Made by a program: the position numbers and the translations under genes. The notes beneath the pieces were generated by a model that saw only the letters and a list, made by a program, of their open reading frames with translations, searched no databases and was not told the origin of the DNA. A DNA stretch of 64,000 bases from Streptomyces orinoci (GTDB lineage Bacteria > Actinomycetota > Actinomycetes > Streptomycetales > Streptomycetaceae). Every line of letters begins with the position of its first letter. Position 1 is the stretch's first letter. Below are positions 33,981 to 43,851 of this stretch, one piece after another. The DNA is taken from contig NZ_PHNC01000031.1 in the NCBI RefSeq assembly GCF_003121295.1, forward strand, positions 1,693,381 through 1,757,380, read 5' to 3'.

Positions 33981-34958
33981 ATGACTGCAGATCACAGCGG
34001 TGCCGACCGCCCCATGGCCTGGCTGCCCCTGCCTCTGGAGGAGCTCGGGGAGCTGCCCGGCGGCCTGGAGTACGCCTACTGGAACGGCGAGGACGACTAC
34101 CCGGCCGACCCCGGACGGTGTGTGTTCTACGCGGTGCCCTATGCCGCCCATGGCCGGCTGCACGGGCCGGAGGTGTGCGCCCGTCCGCTGCCGCTGATGC
34201 GCAATCTGCGGGTGGTGCAGGCGCTGACCGCCGGAGTGGACCATCTGCTGCCCGCCCTGCCGCTGCTGCCGCCGGGTGCCGTGCTGTGCAACGCCCGGGG
34301 CCTGCACGACGCCAGCACCGCGGAGCTGGCCCTGGCCCTCACCCTGGCCTCGCTCAGGGACATCCCGGGTTTCTCCCGGGCGCAGGGAGCGGGGGAGTGG
34401 CGCCCGGGCTTCCAGCCGGCGCTCGCCGACAAGTCCGTACTCATCGTCGGCTACGGTTCGATCGGCAGTGCCATCGAAGACCGGCTCGCGCCCTTTGAGT
34501 GCGCCCGGGTGGCGCGCGTCGCGCGCTCCCCGCGCACGACCCTGCGCGGCCCGGTGCACCCGGTCACCGAACTGCCCCGGCTGCTTCCCGAGGCGGATGT
34601 GGTGATCCTGGTGGCGCCGCTCACCGAGGAGACCCGTGGCCTGATGGGCGCCGCCAACCTGGCCCGGATGAAGGACGGGGCGCTGCTGGTCAATGTGGCG
34701 CGCGGGGCGGTGGTGGACACCGGCGCGCTCCTCGCCGAGCTGCGGACCGGCCGTCTGCGCGCGGCACTTGACGTCACCGACCCCGAACCCCTGCCCCCGG
34801 ACCACCCGTTGTGGACCGCCCCCGGCGTGCTGATCACCCCTCATGTGGGCGGCGCCTCCTCGGCCTTCACCCCCCGTGCCCAGGCGCTGATTCGAGGCCA
34901 GCTGGCCAGATTCATGCTGGACGAGCCGCCGTTGAATGTCGTAGCCAGTGCCAGCTGA
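33981..34958 (+). CDS. D-2-hydroxyacid dehydrogenase family protein
   Basis: 325 aa NAD(P)-dependent enzyme. The dinucleotide motif is VGYGSIGSAIEDRL (about 155-168); the catalytic Arg, Glu and His are in NVARGAVVD, DVTDPEPLPPDHPLW and ITPHVGGASSAF. The ARGLHDASTAELAL part is typical of the hydroxypyruvate/glyoxylate reductase branch. Precise substrate not clear. A TAGCCT -10 box ends 6 nt before the ATG and no Shine-Dalgarno is present, so the message is probably leaderless. Confidence 0.87.
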   Translation: MTADHSGADRPMAWLPLPLEELGELPGGLEYAYWNGEDDYPADPGRCVFYAVPYAAHGRLHGPEVCARPLPLMRNLRVVQALTAGVDHLLPALPLLPPGAVLCNARGLHDASTAELALALTLASLRDIPGFSRAQGAGEWRPGFQPALADKSVLIVGYGSIGSAIEDRLAPFECARVARVARSPRTTLRGPVHPVTELPRLLPEADVVILVAPLTEETRGLMGAANLARMKDGALLVNVARGAVVDTGALLAELRTGRLRAALDVTDPEPLPPDHPLWTAPGVLITPHVGGASSAFTPRAQALIRGQLARFMLDEPPLNVVASAS

Positions 34959-34992
34959 AAGCAACGTAGAGGTACCGTTCGGCTGCACAGCG

Positions 34993-35060
34993 TGTCCATA
35001 TTCCGTTAGCTAGTTACGCTATGTATATGAGCTATGTCCCTGAGTGACCACTCTGGTGTA
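34993..35060 (+). promoter_or_regulatory. Promoter region of the cdgE-like gene with a BldD-like dyad
   Basis: A low-GC stretch with a plausible -10 TATGTA (35021-35026) is followed by GAGTG-AC-CACTC (35042-35053). The half-sites resemble the AGTGA/TCACT of the developmental repressor BldD, which is known to bind c-di-GMP genes, but the dyad is not a full match. About 240 nt of apparently untranslated leader follow before the preferred start. Confidence 0.35.
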
Positions 35061-35265
35061 TCGTCCGGACCGGGGGCTGCGCCGCGCATGGAAAGGCGCA
35101 GCGAAGTACCGGCACTCAAGGGGGGCGACGGGCGATGCACGGCCAATGGACGATCAACCCGACGCGGCTCATGCACCGGCCACTTGCGCACCGGCGGCGA
35201 GTCCACTGCACGGCGACCCTGCTGCTGTGGCTCCCGTGGATCGCCTGGCTCAGGACGGCGGCACG

Positions 35266-38178
35266 GTGAGCGCCCCCGGAGCGGCCCTGCCCCGCCGCCG
35301 GTCACCCGCCCAGGGGCCGGCCGGCAGCGCCGGTATGTTCTCCCAGCTGCTGCTCGCCCTGGTCTGCGGCGGCTATGCCACCGGCGCCGCCTTCGGCTGG
35401 GGCTCGTCCGAACTCGCCCTGGCCATGGGCGACTTCGGCCTCAGCGGCGCGGCCGGGCTGGCCGCCGCCTCCTGCTTCTGGTACGCGCGTACGCACAGCA
35501 CCCGCTTCCGGCCCGCCTGGCTGCTGTTCGCCGCCTCCTCCGGGATGGCCGGCTTCGGCAACGCGGTCTGGGGCTGGTACGAGGTGGTCCTGGGCCGCCA
35601 CGTGCCCAGTCCCTCCCCGGCCGACTTCTGCTTCCTGCTCTTCGCGCCGCCCGCCATCATCGGCCTGCTGGTGCTGGCCCGCCGCCCGGTCACCCGGGCC
35701 GGCTGGGTCTGCCTGGGGCTGGACTCCTGGCTGATCGGCGGCTCGCTGCTGACCCTCTCCTGGAGCCTGGCGCTGGCCCACACCGCCCACTTCGAGGGCG
35801 AGACGGTGGCGCACGCCGCGCTCAACCTGGCCTATCCGCTGCTGGACATCGTGCTGGTGTCCATGGTGCTGGCGCTGCACTTCCGCCGCTCCTCCGCCAA
35901 CCGCTCGGCGATCAACACCGCCATCGCCGCGCTCGCCCTGACCGTCCTGTGCGACGCCCTGTTCACCTCACCCCTGCTGCGCGAGAACTACCGCTCCGGC
36001 CAGATCCTGGACGCCGGCTGGTTCGCGGGCTACATGCTGATGGCCTACGCGCCCTGGGTGGCCCGCGAGGAGAGCGGCAGCCCGCGCGGCGAGGGCCGTG
36101 GCGCCGCCCAGCCCACCCGCCCCATCGCCGGCTCGCTGGCCGCCCTCACCCCGTATCTGGCCGCCGCCGTCTGCACCCTGGGCATCCTCTACAACGTGCT
36201 GGACGGCCACCGGGTGGACCGGGTGGTGCTGTTCACCGGCTGCACCGTGGTGCTGGCCCTGGTGGTCCGCCAGGGCATCATGCTGCTGGACAACATCTCC
36301 CTCACCCAGGAACTCGCCCAGAAGGAGAACCACTTCCGCTCCCTGGTGCAGGGCTCCAGCGATGTCATCATGATCGCCGCGCCCACCGGGATACTCCGCT
36401 ATGTCAGCCCCGCCGCCGCCGGGGTCTACGGACGCGACGCCGAAGAACTGGTCGGCTCCGAACTCGCCTCCCTGATCCACCCCGAGGACCTGGGCCGGGT
36501 GGTCCACGAGGTGCGCCGCTTCCTGGCCGCACCGCCCGCCGAGGAGCCCACCACCCGCATCGAATGCCGCTTCCGCTCCGGCGACGGCGAGTGGCTCAAT
36601 GTGGAGTCCACCGTCAACCGCCATCACGGCGGCCTCATCTTCAACAGCCGTGATGTCACCGAACGGGTGCGACTCCAGGCCCAGTTGCAGCACACCGCCG
36701 AGCACGACCCGCTCACCGACCTGCCCAACCGCGCCCTGTTCACCAGGCGCGTCCAGCAGGCCCTCACCGGCCGCAGAGTGACCGACGCGGGCACCGCCGT
36801 GCTCTTCATCGACCTGGACGGCTTCAAGGCCGTCAATGACACCGTCGGCCACCAGGCCGGGGACGAACTGCTGGTGCAGGCCGCCCGCCGGCTCCAGGAG
36901 TCGGTACGGGCCGGGGACTCCACCGCCCGCTTCGGCGGCGACGAGTTCGCGGCGCTGATCCTCGGCGACGGCACCCGCGACCCGGCCGCCCGTGAGCGCC
37001 GCATCCGGGAGGTCGCCGAGCGGCTGCGGGTCACCCTCTCCCAGCCCTATGTGGTGGAAGGAGGCACCGAGGTCCGGGTCGCCGCCAGCATCGGCGTCGC
37101 CTTCGCCGAGCCCGGCATCACCCCGGGCACCCTGATGCGCAACGCCGACCTGGCCATGTACCGCGCCAAACAGGCCGGAAAGGGCCGGGTGGAGCTCTAC
37201 GCCCCGCAGATGCAGGCCGATGTGGTCCGCCGCGCCGGGATGGCCGGCCGGCTGCGCACCGCCCTGCACGAGGGGGAGTTCGCCCTGCTGCACCAGCCGG
37301 TGGTCGAGCTGGCCACCGGACGGATCACCGCGCTGGCCGCCCAGGCCCGCTGGCGCTCGCCGCAGGGCATCCTGTTCACCCCGGACGAGTTCCTGTGCAT
37401 GTCCGAAACCCGCCGCGACCCCGAGGGCGGCCGCTCCCGCGAGGACGCCCCGGGCGCCGAGCTGGCCCGCTGGACCCTGGAGAACGCCCTGGAGCAGGCC
37501 TCCCGGCGCCGCCGCACCGGCCACGGCGTCCCGGTCTATGTCCGCCTCTCCGCCGGCCGGCTGCTGGACAAGTCACTGCCGCCCAAGCACCTGGAGTCCC
37601 TGCTGCTGCGCCACGCCCTGCCCGCCGGCTCACTGGTGCTGGAGCTCACCGGCGAGGACCTCCGGGCGCCGCTGGACGAGCTGGAGCGCCGGCTGGTCTC
37701 GCTCCGCAGGTTCGGCGCCCGGGTTGCCCTGGACGGCTTCGGCACCGGCTTCGGCGCCATGAGCGCCCTGCGCCGGCTGCCCGTGGACGTACTGCGGCTG
37801 GACCGCACCCTGGTGGACGGGGTGGTGGAATCGGCCAGGCTGCACAAGATCACCGCGGGGCTGCTGAGGATCGCCGGTGACCTGGGCCTGCAATCGGTGG
37901 CCGAGGGCGTGGACGACCCGGAGCAGGCCCGTGCCCTGCGCGCCATGGGCTGCACCCATGGCCAGGGCCTGGCCTTCTCCGGGGCGCTGGACGAGCAGCG
38001 GCTGCGCCAGGCCCTGGACCGGGGCTGCTACCCGGTGCCCAAGGAGGCGTCCGAGGGCGCCAAGCGGGTGCTGGTGGGCGGCGCGCTGCCGGTGCGTACG
38101 GTGGCGGTGGGCGGGCCCGCCGCGCTGTCACATGCTCCATTGCGCTCAAATAATGAGACGCCCGTCCCACCCACTTGA
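35266..38178 (+). CDS. cdgE: Membrane-anchored PAS-GGDEF-EAL protein, CdgE-like diguanylate cyclase
   Basis: About 970 aa. Seven or eight membrane helices (about 25-345), a PAS domain (FRSLVQGSSDVIMIAAPTGI onward, about 360-480), an intact GGDEF domain (557-561) with the inhibitory RxxD site (RAGD) five residues before it, and a degenerate EAL domain: EAL is AAQ at 691-693 and DDFG is DGFG at 823-826. It should make, not break, c-di-GMP. Its place before ilvB matches cdgE (SCO5511 as I recall). I prefer this GTG since codons at 35146-35265 have many A/T third bases; ATG 35146 and GTG 35044 are in-frame alternatives. Confidence 0.82.
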   Translation: MSAPGAALPRRRSPAQGPAGSAGMFSQLLLALVCGGYATGAAFGWGSSELALAMGDFGLSGAAGLAAASCFWYARTHSTRFRPAWLLFAASSGMAGFGNAVWGWYEVVLGRHVPSPSPADFCFLLFAPPAIIGLLVLARRPVTRAGWVCLGLDSWLIGGSLLTLSWSLALAHTAHFEGETVAHAALNLAYPLLDIVLVSMVLALHFRRSSANRSAINTAIAALALTVLCDALFTSPLLRENYRSGQILDAGWFAGYMLMAYAPWVAREESGSPRGEGRGAAQPTRPIAGSLAALTPYLAAAVCTLGILYNVLDGHRVDRVVLFTGCTVVLALVVRQGIMLLDNISLTQELAQKENHFRSLVQGSSDVIMIAAPTGILRYVSPAAAGVYGRDAEELVGSELASLIHPEDLGRVVHEVRRFLAAPPAEEPTTRIECRFRSGDGEWLNVESTVNRHHGGLIFNSRDVTERVRLQAQLQHTAEHDPLTDLPNRALFTRRVQQALTGRRVTDAGTAVLFIDLDGFKAVNDTVGHQAGDELLVQAARRLQESVRAGDSTARFGGDEFAALILGDGTRDPAARERRIREVAERLRVTLSQPYVVEGGTEVRVAASIGVAFAEPGITPGTLMRNADLAMYRAKQAGKGRVELYAPQMQADVVRRAGMAGRLRTALHEGEFALLHQPVVELATGRITALAAQARWRSPQGILFTPDEFLCMSETRRDPEGGRSREDAPGAELARWTLENALEQASRRRRTGHGVPVYVRLSAGRLLDKSLPPKHLESLLLRHALPAGSLVLELTGEDLRAPLDELERRLVSLRRFGARVALDGFGTGFGAMSALRRLPVDVLRLDRTLVDGVVESARLHKITAGLLRIAGDLGLQSVAEGVDDPEQARALRAMGCTHGQGLAFSGALDEQRLRQALDRGCYPVPKEASEGAKRVLVGGALPVRTVAVGGPAALSHAPLRSNNETPVPPT
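38125..38157 (+). promoter_or_regulatory. Probable ilvB operon promoter
   Basis: CTGTCA (38125-38130), 18 bp, AATAAT (38149-38154), with a dyad CTCA-AATAA-TGAG (38145-38157) over the -10. It lies in the last codons of the cdgE-like gene and gives a start about 50 nt before the leader peptide. Confidence 0.5.
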
Positions 38179-38211
38179 CACCTCGCATGCACCGGAGGGA
38201 GGGTCAGTGCC

Positions 38212-38253
38212 ATGCGCACCCGAATTCTCGTACTTGGACAGCGCGTCGGCTGA
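38212..38253 (+). CDS. ilv leader peptide (branched-chain amino acid attenuation)
   Basis: 13 residues, MRTRILVLGQRVG, preceded by GGAGGGAGGG. The Ile-Leu-Val-Leu run (plus Val) makes ribosome progress depend on charged branched-chain tRNAs. Nearly identical leader peptides are known before ilvB in Streptomyces. It is followed by an antiterminator hairpin and an intrinsic terminator before ilvB. Confidence 0.9.
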   Translation: MRTRILVLGQRVG

Positions 38254-38329
38254 AGCAGGCCACCCGTCAACGCCTGCTGAACGCACCGGCGCGCTCCCCT
38301 CGCTTGCCTGATGGCACGAGGGGTTTTTT
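38254..38329 (+). terminator. ilvB transcription attenuator
   Basis: AGCAGGC (38254-38260) pairs with GCCTGCT (38272-38278) just after the leader peptide; then CCCCTCG-CT-TGCC-TGAT-GGCA-CGAGGGG (38296-38323) forms a terminator followed by six Ts (38324-38329). A U-tract terminator is rare in this window, which supports a true regulated attenuator. Confidence 0.85.
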
Positions 38330-38425
38330 GTTGCACCGGCACCCCACCGACCGCCCAAGAACCGTACGCCGCAGTTCCGAACCAGCAACCATCAACAGCA
38401 GTCGATCTCCGAGAAGAGAACGTCG

Positions 38426-40306
38426 ATGACCGAGCAGGCCACCGGAGCCCACCATCCGCAGCCGCGCACCCGCGGCGCGGCGCAGCAGCCCACCATTGTC
38501 GAGCAGAACGTCACGGGCGCGCAGTCACTGATCCGCTCGCTGGAAGAGGTAGGGGCCGACACCGTCTTCGGCATCCCGGGCGGGGCCATCCTCCCCGCCT
38601 ACGACCCGATGATGGACTCCGCCAGGGTCCGCCACATCCTGGTCCGCCATGAGCAGGGCGCGGGCCATGCCGCCACCGGATACGCACAGGCCACCGGCAA
38701 GGTCGGGGTGTGCATGGCCACTTCGGGCCCGGGCGCCACCAATCTGGTCACCCCCATCGCCGACGCGCATATGGACTCCGTGCCGGTGGTGGCCATCACC
38801 GGCCAGGTCTCCTCCAAGTCGATCGGCACGGACGCCTTCCAGGAGGCGGACATCTGCGGCATCACCATGCCGATCACCAAGCACAACTGGCTGGTCACCG
38901 ACCCGGCCGAGATCCCCAGAACCATCGCCGAGGCCTTCCATGTCGCCTCCACCGGCCGCCCCGGGCCGGTGCTGGTGGACATCGCCAAGGACGCCCTGCA
39001 GGCCCGTACCACCTTTGTCTGGCCGCCGCAGACCGATCTGCCCGGCTACCGGCCCGTCACCAAGCCGCACGCCAAACAGATCCGGGAGGCCGCCAAGCTG
39101 ATCACCCAGGCCCGGCGCCCGGTGCTCTATGTGGGCGGCGGGGTGCTCAAGGCCGGGGCCACCGACGAGCTGAGGGTCTTCGCCGAACTGACCGGCGCCC
39201 CGGTGACCACCACCCTGATGGCACTGGGCGCCTTCCCCGACAGCCACCCCCAGCACATCGGCATGCCGGGCATGCACGGCTCGGTCACCGCGGTCACCGC
39301 GCTGCAGAAGTGCGATCTGATCGTGGCCCTGGGCGCCCGCTTCGACGACCGGGTCACCGGCAAACTGGACTCCTTCGCCCCGCACGCCAAGGTGGTGCAC
39401 GCCGATATCGACCCCGCCGAGATCGGCAAGAACCGGGCCGCCGATGTGCCCATCGTCGGTGACGCCCGGGAGGTGCTGGCCGATCTGATCGTGGCGGTCC
39501 AGGCCGAGCATGCCGCGGGGCATGCCGGCGACCACGCCGCCTGGTGGGACGACCTCAACCGGTGGTGCCGCACCTACCCCTTGGGCTACGAACAGCCCGC
39601 GGACGGCACCCTGTCCCCGCAGCAGGTCATCCAGCGCATCGGCCAACTCGCCCCGGAGGGAACGATCTACGCGGCCGGGGTGGGCCAACACCAGATGTGG
39701 GCCGCCCACTTCATCGACCATGAGCGCCCCGCCACCTGGCTCAACTCCGGGGGCGCGGGCACCATGGGCTATGCCGTCCCGGCCGCCATGGGCGCCAGGA
39801 CCGGGATGCCGGACCGTACCGTGTGGGCCATCGACGGTGACGGCTGCTTCCAGATGACCAACCAGGAACTGGTCACCTGTGCGCTCAATGACATCCCCAT
39901 CAAGGTCGCCATCATCAACAACGGGGCGCTGGGCATGGTGCGCCAGTGGCAGACGCTGTTCTACAACGAGCGCTACTCCAACACCGTGCTGCACACCGGC
40001 CCCGAGGTGCTCAAGGGCGGCTCCGCCACCGGCAACGGCAAGGCGCCCTGCCCCGGCACCCGCATCCCCGACTTCGTCAAACTCGCCGAGGCCATGGGCT
40101 GTGTGGGCCTGCGCTGCGAGGACCCGTCCCAGCTGGACGCCGTCATCGAGCAGGCCAACGCCATCAACGACCGCCCCGTGGTGGTGGACTTCATCGTCCA
40201 CCAGGACGCCATGGTCTGGCCGATGGTGGCCGCCGGCACCTCCAATGACGAGATCCTCGCCGCCCGGGGCGTCCGCCCCGACTTCGACGACGTCGCCGAC
40301 GACTGA
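38426..40306 (+). CDS. ilvB: Acetolactate synthase large (catalytic) subunit
   Basis: 626 aa ThDP/FAD enzyme that condenses two pyruvates to acetolactate, or pyruvate with 2-oxobutyrate, in valine, leucine and isoleucine synthesis. The catalytic Glu is in VRHEQGAGHAATG (about 72), the FAD-contact ALGARFDDRVTG in the middle domain and the ThDP/Mg site GDGCFQMTNQELVTCALNDIPIKVAIINN (split at 475-503) at the C-terminal domain. First gene of ilvB-ilvN-ilvC, controlled by the attenuator. Confidence 0.97.
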   Translation: MTEQATGAHHPQPRTRGAAQQPTIVEQNVTGAQSLIRSLEEVGADTVFGIPGGAILPAYDPMMDSARVRHILVRHEQGAGHAATGYAQATGKVGVCMATSGPGATNLVTPIADAHMDSVPVVAITGQVSSKSIGTDAFQEADICGITMPITKHNWLVTDPAEIPRTIAEAFHVASTGRPGPVLVDIAKDALQARTTFVWPPQTDLPGYRPVTKPHAKQIREAAKLITQARRPVLYVGGGVLKAGATDELRVFAELTGAPVTTTLMALGAFPDSHPQHIGMPGMHGSVTAVTALQKCDLIVALGARFDDRVTGKLDSFAPHAKVVHADIDPAEIGKNRAADVPIVGDAREVLADLIVAVQAEHAAGHAGDHAAWWDDLNRWCRTYPLGYEQPADGTLSPQQVIQRIGQLAPEGTIYAAGVGQHQMWAAHFIDHERPATWLNSGGAGTMGYAVPAAMGARTGMPDRTVWAIDGDGCFQMTNQELVTCALNDIPIKVAIINNGALGMVRQWQTLFYNERYSNTVLHTGPEVLKGGSATGNGKAPCPGTRIPDFVKLAEAMGCVGLRCEDPSQLDAVIEQANAINDRPVVVDFIVHQDAMVWPMVAAGTSNDEILAARGVRPDFDDVADD

Positions 40307-40327
40307 GAGCAGGAGAGCGTAAGACCC

Positions 40328-40852
40328 ATGACCAAGCACACCCTCTCCGTTCTGGTGGAGAACACCCCGGGCATCCTCGCCCGGATCGCCGCCCTGTTCT
40401 CCCGCCGCGGCTTCAACATCGACTCACTGGCCGTCGGGGTCACCGAACACCCCGACATCTCCCGGATCACCATCGTGGTCAACGTCGAGTCACTGCCGCT
40501 GGAACAGGTCACCAAACAGCTCAACAAGCTGGTCAATGTGCTGAAGATCGTCGAGCTGGAGGACGCCACCGCGGTCCAGCGCGAACTCGTTCTGGTGAAG
40601 GTCCGGGCCGACAACGAGACCCGCTCCCAGATCGTCGAGATCGTCAAGCTCTTCCGGGCCAAGACCGTGGACGTCTCCCCGGAGGCCGTCACCATCGAGG
40701 CCACCGGCAGTGGCGACAAGCTGGGCGCCATGCTCCGGATGCTGGAACCCTTCGGCATCAAGGAACTGGTCCAGTCCGGCACCATCGCCATCGGCCGCGG
40801 CGCCCGCTCCATCACCGACCGCAGTCTGCGCGCCCTGGACCGGTCCGCCTGA
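40328..40852 (+). CDS. ilvN: Acetolactate synthase small (regulatory) subunit
   Basis: 174 aa. An N-terminal ACT domain (TLSVLVENTPGILARIAALF, residues 4-75) binds valine for feedback control, and a C-terminal ALS_SS domain (about 85-170) activates the large subunit. Starts 21 nt after ilvB with AGGAG upstream. Its TGA is immediately followed by two imperfect 24-bp direct repeats. Confidence 0.96.
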   Translation: MTKHTLSVLVENTPGILARIAALFSRRGFNIDSLAVGVTEHPDISRITIVVNVESLPLEQVTKQLNKLVNVLKIVELEDATAVQRELVLVKVRADNETRSQIVEIVKLFRAKTVDVSPEAVTIEATGSGDKLGAMLRMLEPFGIKELVQSGTIAIGRGARSITDRSLRALDRSA

Positions 40853-40897
40853 CGACCCGTCTGGGTACGCGTCCGACGACCCCTCCGGGATGCGTGT
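40851..40897 (+). repeat. Direct tandem repeat (24/23 bp) starting in the ilvN stop codon
   Basis: GACGACCCGTCTGGGTACGC plus four nt (40851-40874) followed by GACGACCCCTCCGGGATGCG plus three nt (40875-40897), and the start of a third (GACGACC). The GA of the ilvN TGA is the first two bases of unit one; the second unit reads CGA instead of TGA. Confidence 0.75.
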
Positions 40898-40985
40898 GAC
40901 GACCGTAAAACCCGGACCCGCCAACCTTCCCCGTCCCGCCCGTCATACGGTGGGACGTACACCCGCGAACAAGGAGACACCTCAC

Positions 40986-41987
<1,002 letters not shown>

Positions 41988-42000
41988 GGACAGGGGCAAC

Positions 42001-42024
42001 GGGCCGCGGCACTCGCCGCGGCCC
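42001..42024 (+). terminator. Terminator after ilvC
   Basis: GGGCCGCGGC (42001-42010) and GCCGCGGCCC (42015-42024) around ACTC; no U tract. A smaller hairpin CTTCCGC-GAAG-GCGGAAG (42059-42076) follows in the serA leader. Confidence 0.8.
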
Positions 42025-42218
42025 GCTGTCCATTCCGGAAGAAGCCGGCCTCGTGATCCTTCCGCGAAGGCGGAAGACAGACGCCCGTCCGCCGATAGAC
42101 TTCTCCGCAACAAAGCGCGTCAGGCTCACAGCGTCGTGCGTCTTCCACGCGGCTGCGCCCCCTTCACCGCCTGCGGCCGTCGGGACGGCCGTCCGCCATG
42201 GACCAGTGAGGACCCCAC

Positions 42219-43823
42219 GTGAGCACTGCTTCGACCCGTAAGCCCGTCGTACTCATCGCCGAAGAGCTGTCCCCCGCCACCGTGGACGCCCTCGGCCCCG
42301 ACTTCGACATCCGGCACTGCAATGGAGCCGACCGGGCGGAGCTGCTGCCCGCCATCGCCGACGTCGATGCCATCCTGGTGCGCTCGGCCACCCGGGTTGA
42401 CGCCGAGGCCATTGCCGCCGCCAAGCGGCTGCGGGTGATCGCCCGGGCCGGAGTGGGCCTGGACAATGTGGATGTCTCCGCCGCCACCAAGGCCGGTGTG
42501 ATGGTGGTCAATGCCCCGACCTCCAATATCGTCACCGCCGCCGAGCTGGCCTGTGGCCTGCTGATCGCCACCGCCCGCAATATCCCGCAGGCCAACTCCG
42601 CGCTGAAGAACGGCGAGTGGAAGCGGTCGAAGTACACCGGCGTGGAACTCTCCGAGAAAACCCTGGGAGTTGTGGGCCTGGGCCGCATCGGGGTGCTGGT
42701 GGCCCAGCGGATGTCCGCCTTCGGCATGAAGGTGGTGGCCTATGACCCCTATGTCCAGCCCGCGCGTGCCGCGCAGATGGGAGTGCGGCTGCTTTCGCTG
42801 GACGAGCTGCTGGAGACCTCCGACTTCATCACCGTCCATCTGCCCAAGACCCCGGAGACCCTGGGGCTGATCGGCGACGAGGCACTGCACAAGGTCAAGC
42901 CCTCGGTCCGTATCGTCAACGCCGCCCGGGGCGGCATCGTGGACGAGGCCGCGCTGGCCTCGGCGCTCAAGGAGGGCCGGGTCGCGGGCGCCGGCCTGGA
43001 TGTCTACGCCTCCGAACCCTGCACCGACTCCCCGCTGTTCGAGTTCGACAATGTGGTGGCCACCCCGCACCTGGGCGCCTCCACCGGCGAGGCCCAGGAG
43101 AAGGCGGGCATCGCGGTCGCCAAGTCCGTCCGGCTGGCGCTGGCCGGTGAACTGGTGCCGGACGCCGTCAATGTGCAGGGCGGGGTCATCGCCGAGGACG
43201 TCAAGCCCGCGCTGCCGCTGGCCGAGAAGCTGGGCCGGATCTTCACCGCGCTGGCCGGCGAGGTGGCGGTCCGCCTGGACGTCGAGGTGTACGGCGAGAT
43301 CACCCAGCACGATGTCAAGGTGCTCGAACTCTCCGCGCTCAAGGGCGTGTTCGAGGACATCGTCGATGAGACGGTCTCCTATGTGAACGCCCCGCTGTTC
43401 GCCCAGGAGCGCGGGGTGGAGGTACGCCTGACCACCGGCTCGGAATCCACCGACCACCGCAATGTGGTCACCGTGCGCGGCACCCTGTCCGGCGGTGACG
43501 AGGTCGCCATCTCCGGCACCCTGGCCGGCCCCAAGCACCTCCAGAAGATCGTCGCGGTGGGCGAGCACGATGTGGACCTCGCCCTGGCCGACCATATGGC
43601 CTTCCTGCGCTATGGCGACCGCCCCGGCGTGGTCGGCACGGTCGGCCGGATCCTCGGCGAGGCGGGCATCAACATCGCCGGGATGCAGGTGTCGCGGGCC
43701 GTCGAGGGCGGCGAGGCGCTGGTGGCCCTGACGGTGGACGAGTCCATCGGGACCCCCGTACTGGCCGAGATCGCCGAGGAGATCGGCGCGGCCTCGGCCC
43801 GGGCGGTGAACCTGACCGACTGA
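42219..43823 (+). CDS. serA: D-3-phosphoglycerate dehydrogenase (long, ACT-domain form)
   Basis: 534 aa; first step of serine synthesis. NAD motif VVGLGRIGVLVAQRM (about 150-164), catalytic Arg/Glu/His in NAARGGIVDE, DVYASEP and VATPHLGAST, an intervening ASB domain (about 320-450) and a C-terminal ACT domain (RPGVVGTVGRILGEAGINIA, about 468-534) for serine inhibition, as in mycobacterial and Streptomyces enzymes. GTG start after GAGGA. It stands alone with 230 nt of leader after ilvC. Confidence 0.95.
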   Translation: MSTASTRKPVVLIAEELSPATVDALGPDFDIRHCNGADRAELLPAIADVDAILVRSATRVDAEAIAAAKRLRVIARAGVGLDNVDVSAATKAGVMVVNAPTSNIVTAAELACGLLIATARNIPQANSALKNGEWKRSKYTGVELSEKTLGVVGLGRIGVLVAQRMSAFGMKVVAYDPYVQPARAAQMGVRLLSLDELLETSDFITVHLPKTPETLGLIGDEALHKVKPSVRIVNAARGGIVDEAALASALKEGRVAGAGLDVYASEPCTDSPLFEFDNVVATPHLGASTGEAQEKAGIAVAKSVRLALAGELVPDAVNVQGGVIAEDVKPALPLAEKLGRIFTALAGEVAVRLDVEVYGEITQHDVKVLELSALKGVFEDIVDETVSYVNAPLFAQERGVEVRLTTGSESTDHRNVVTVRGTLSGGDEVAISGTLAGPKHLQKIVAVGEHDVDLALADHMAFLRYGDRPGVVGTVGRILGEAGINIAGMQVSRAVEGGEALVALTVDESIGTPVLAEIAEEIGAASARAVNLTD

Positions 43824-43836
43824 CCCGCACGGCACG

Positions 43837-43851
43837 GGCGAGCGGCTCGCC
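43837..43851 (+). terminator. Hairpin after serA
   Basis: GGCGAG-CGG-CTCGCC, 14 nt after the serA stop; no U tract. Confidence 0.5.

Noticed and set aside
38525..40339. Open frame of 604 codons antisense to ilvB
   Set aside because: Shadow of a highly conserved enzyme gene; repetitive Gly/Val/Asp/His product.
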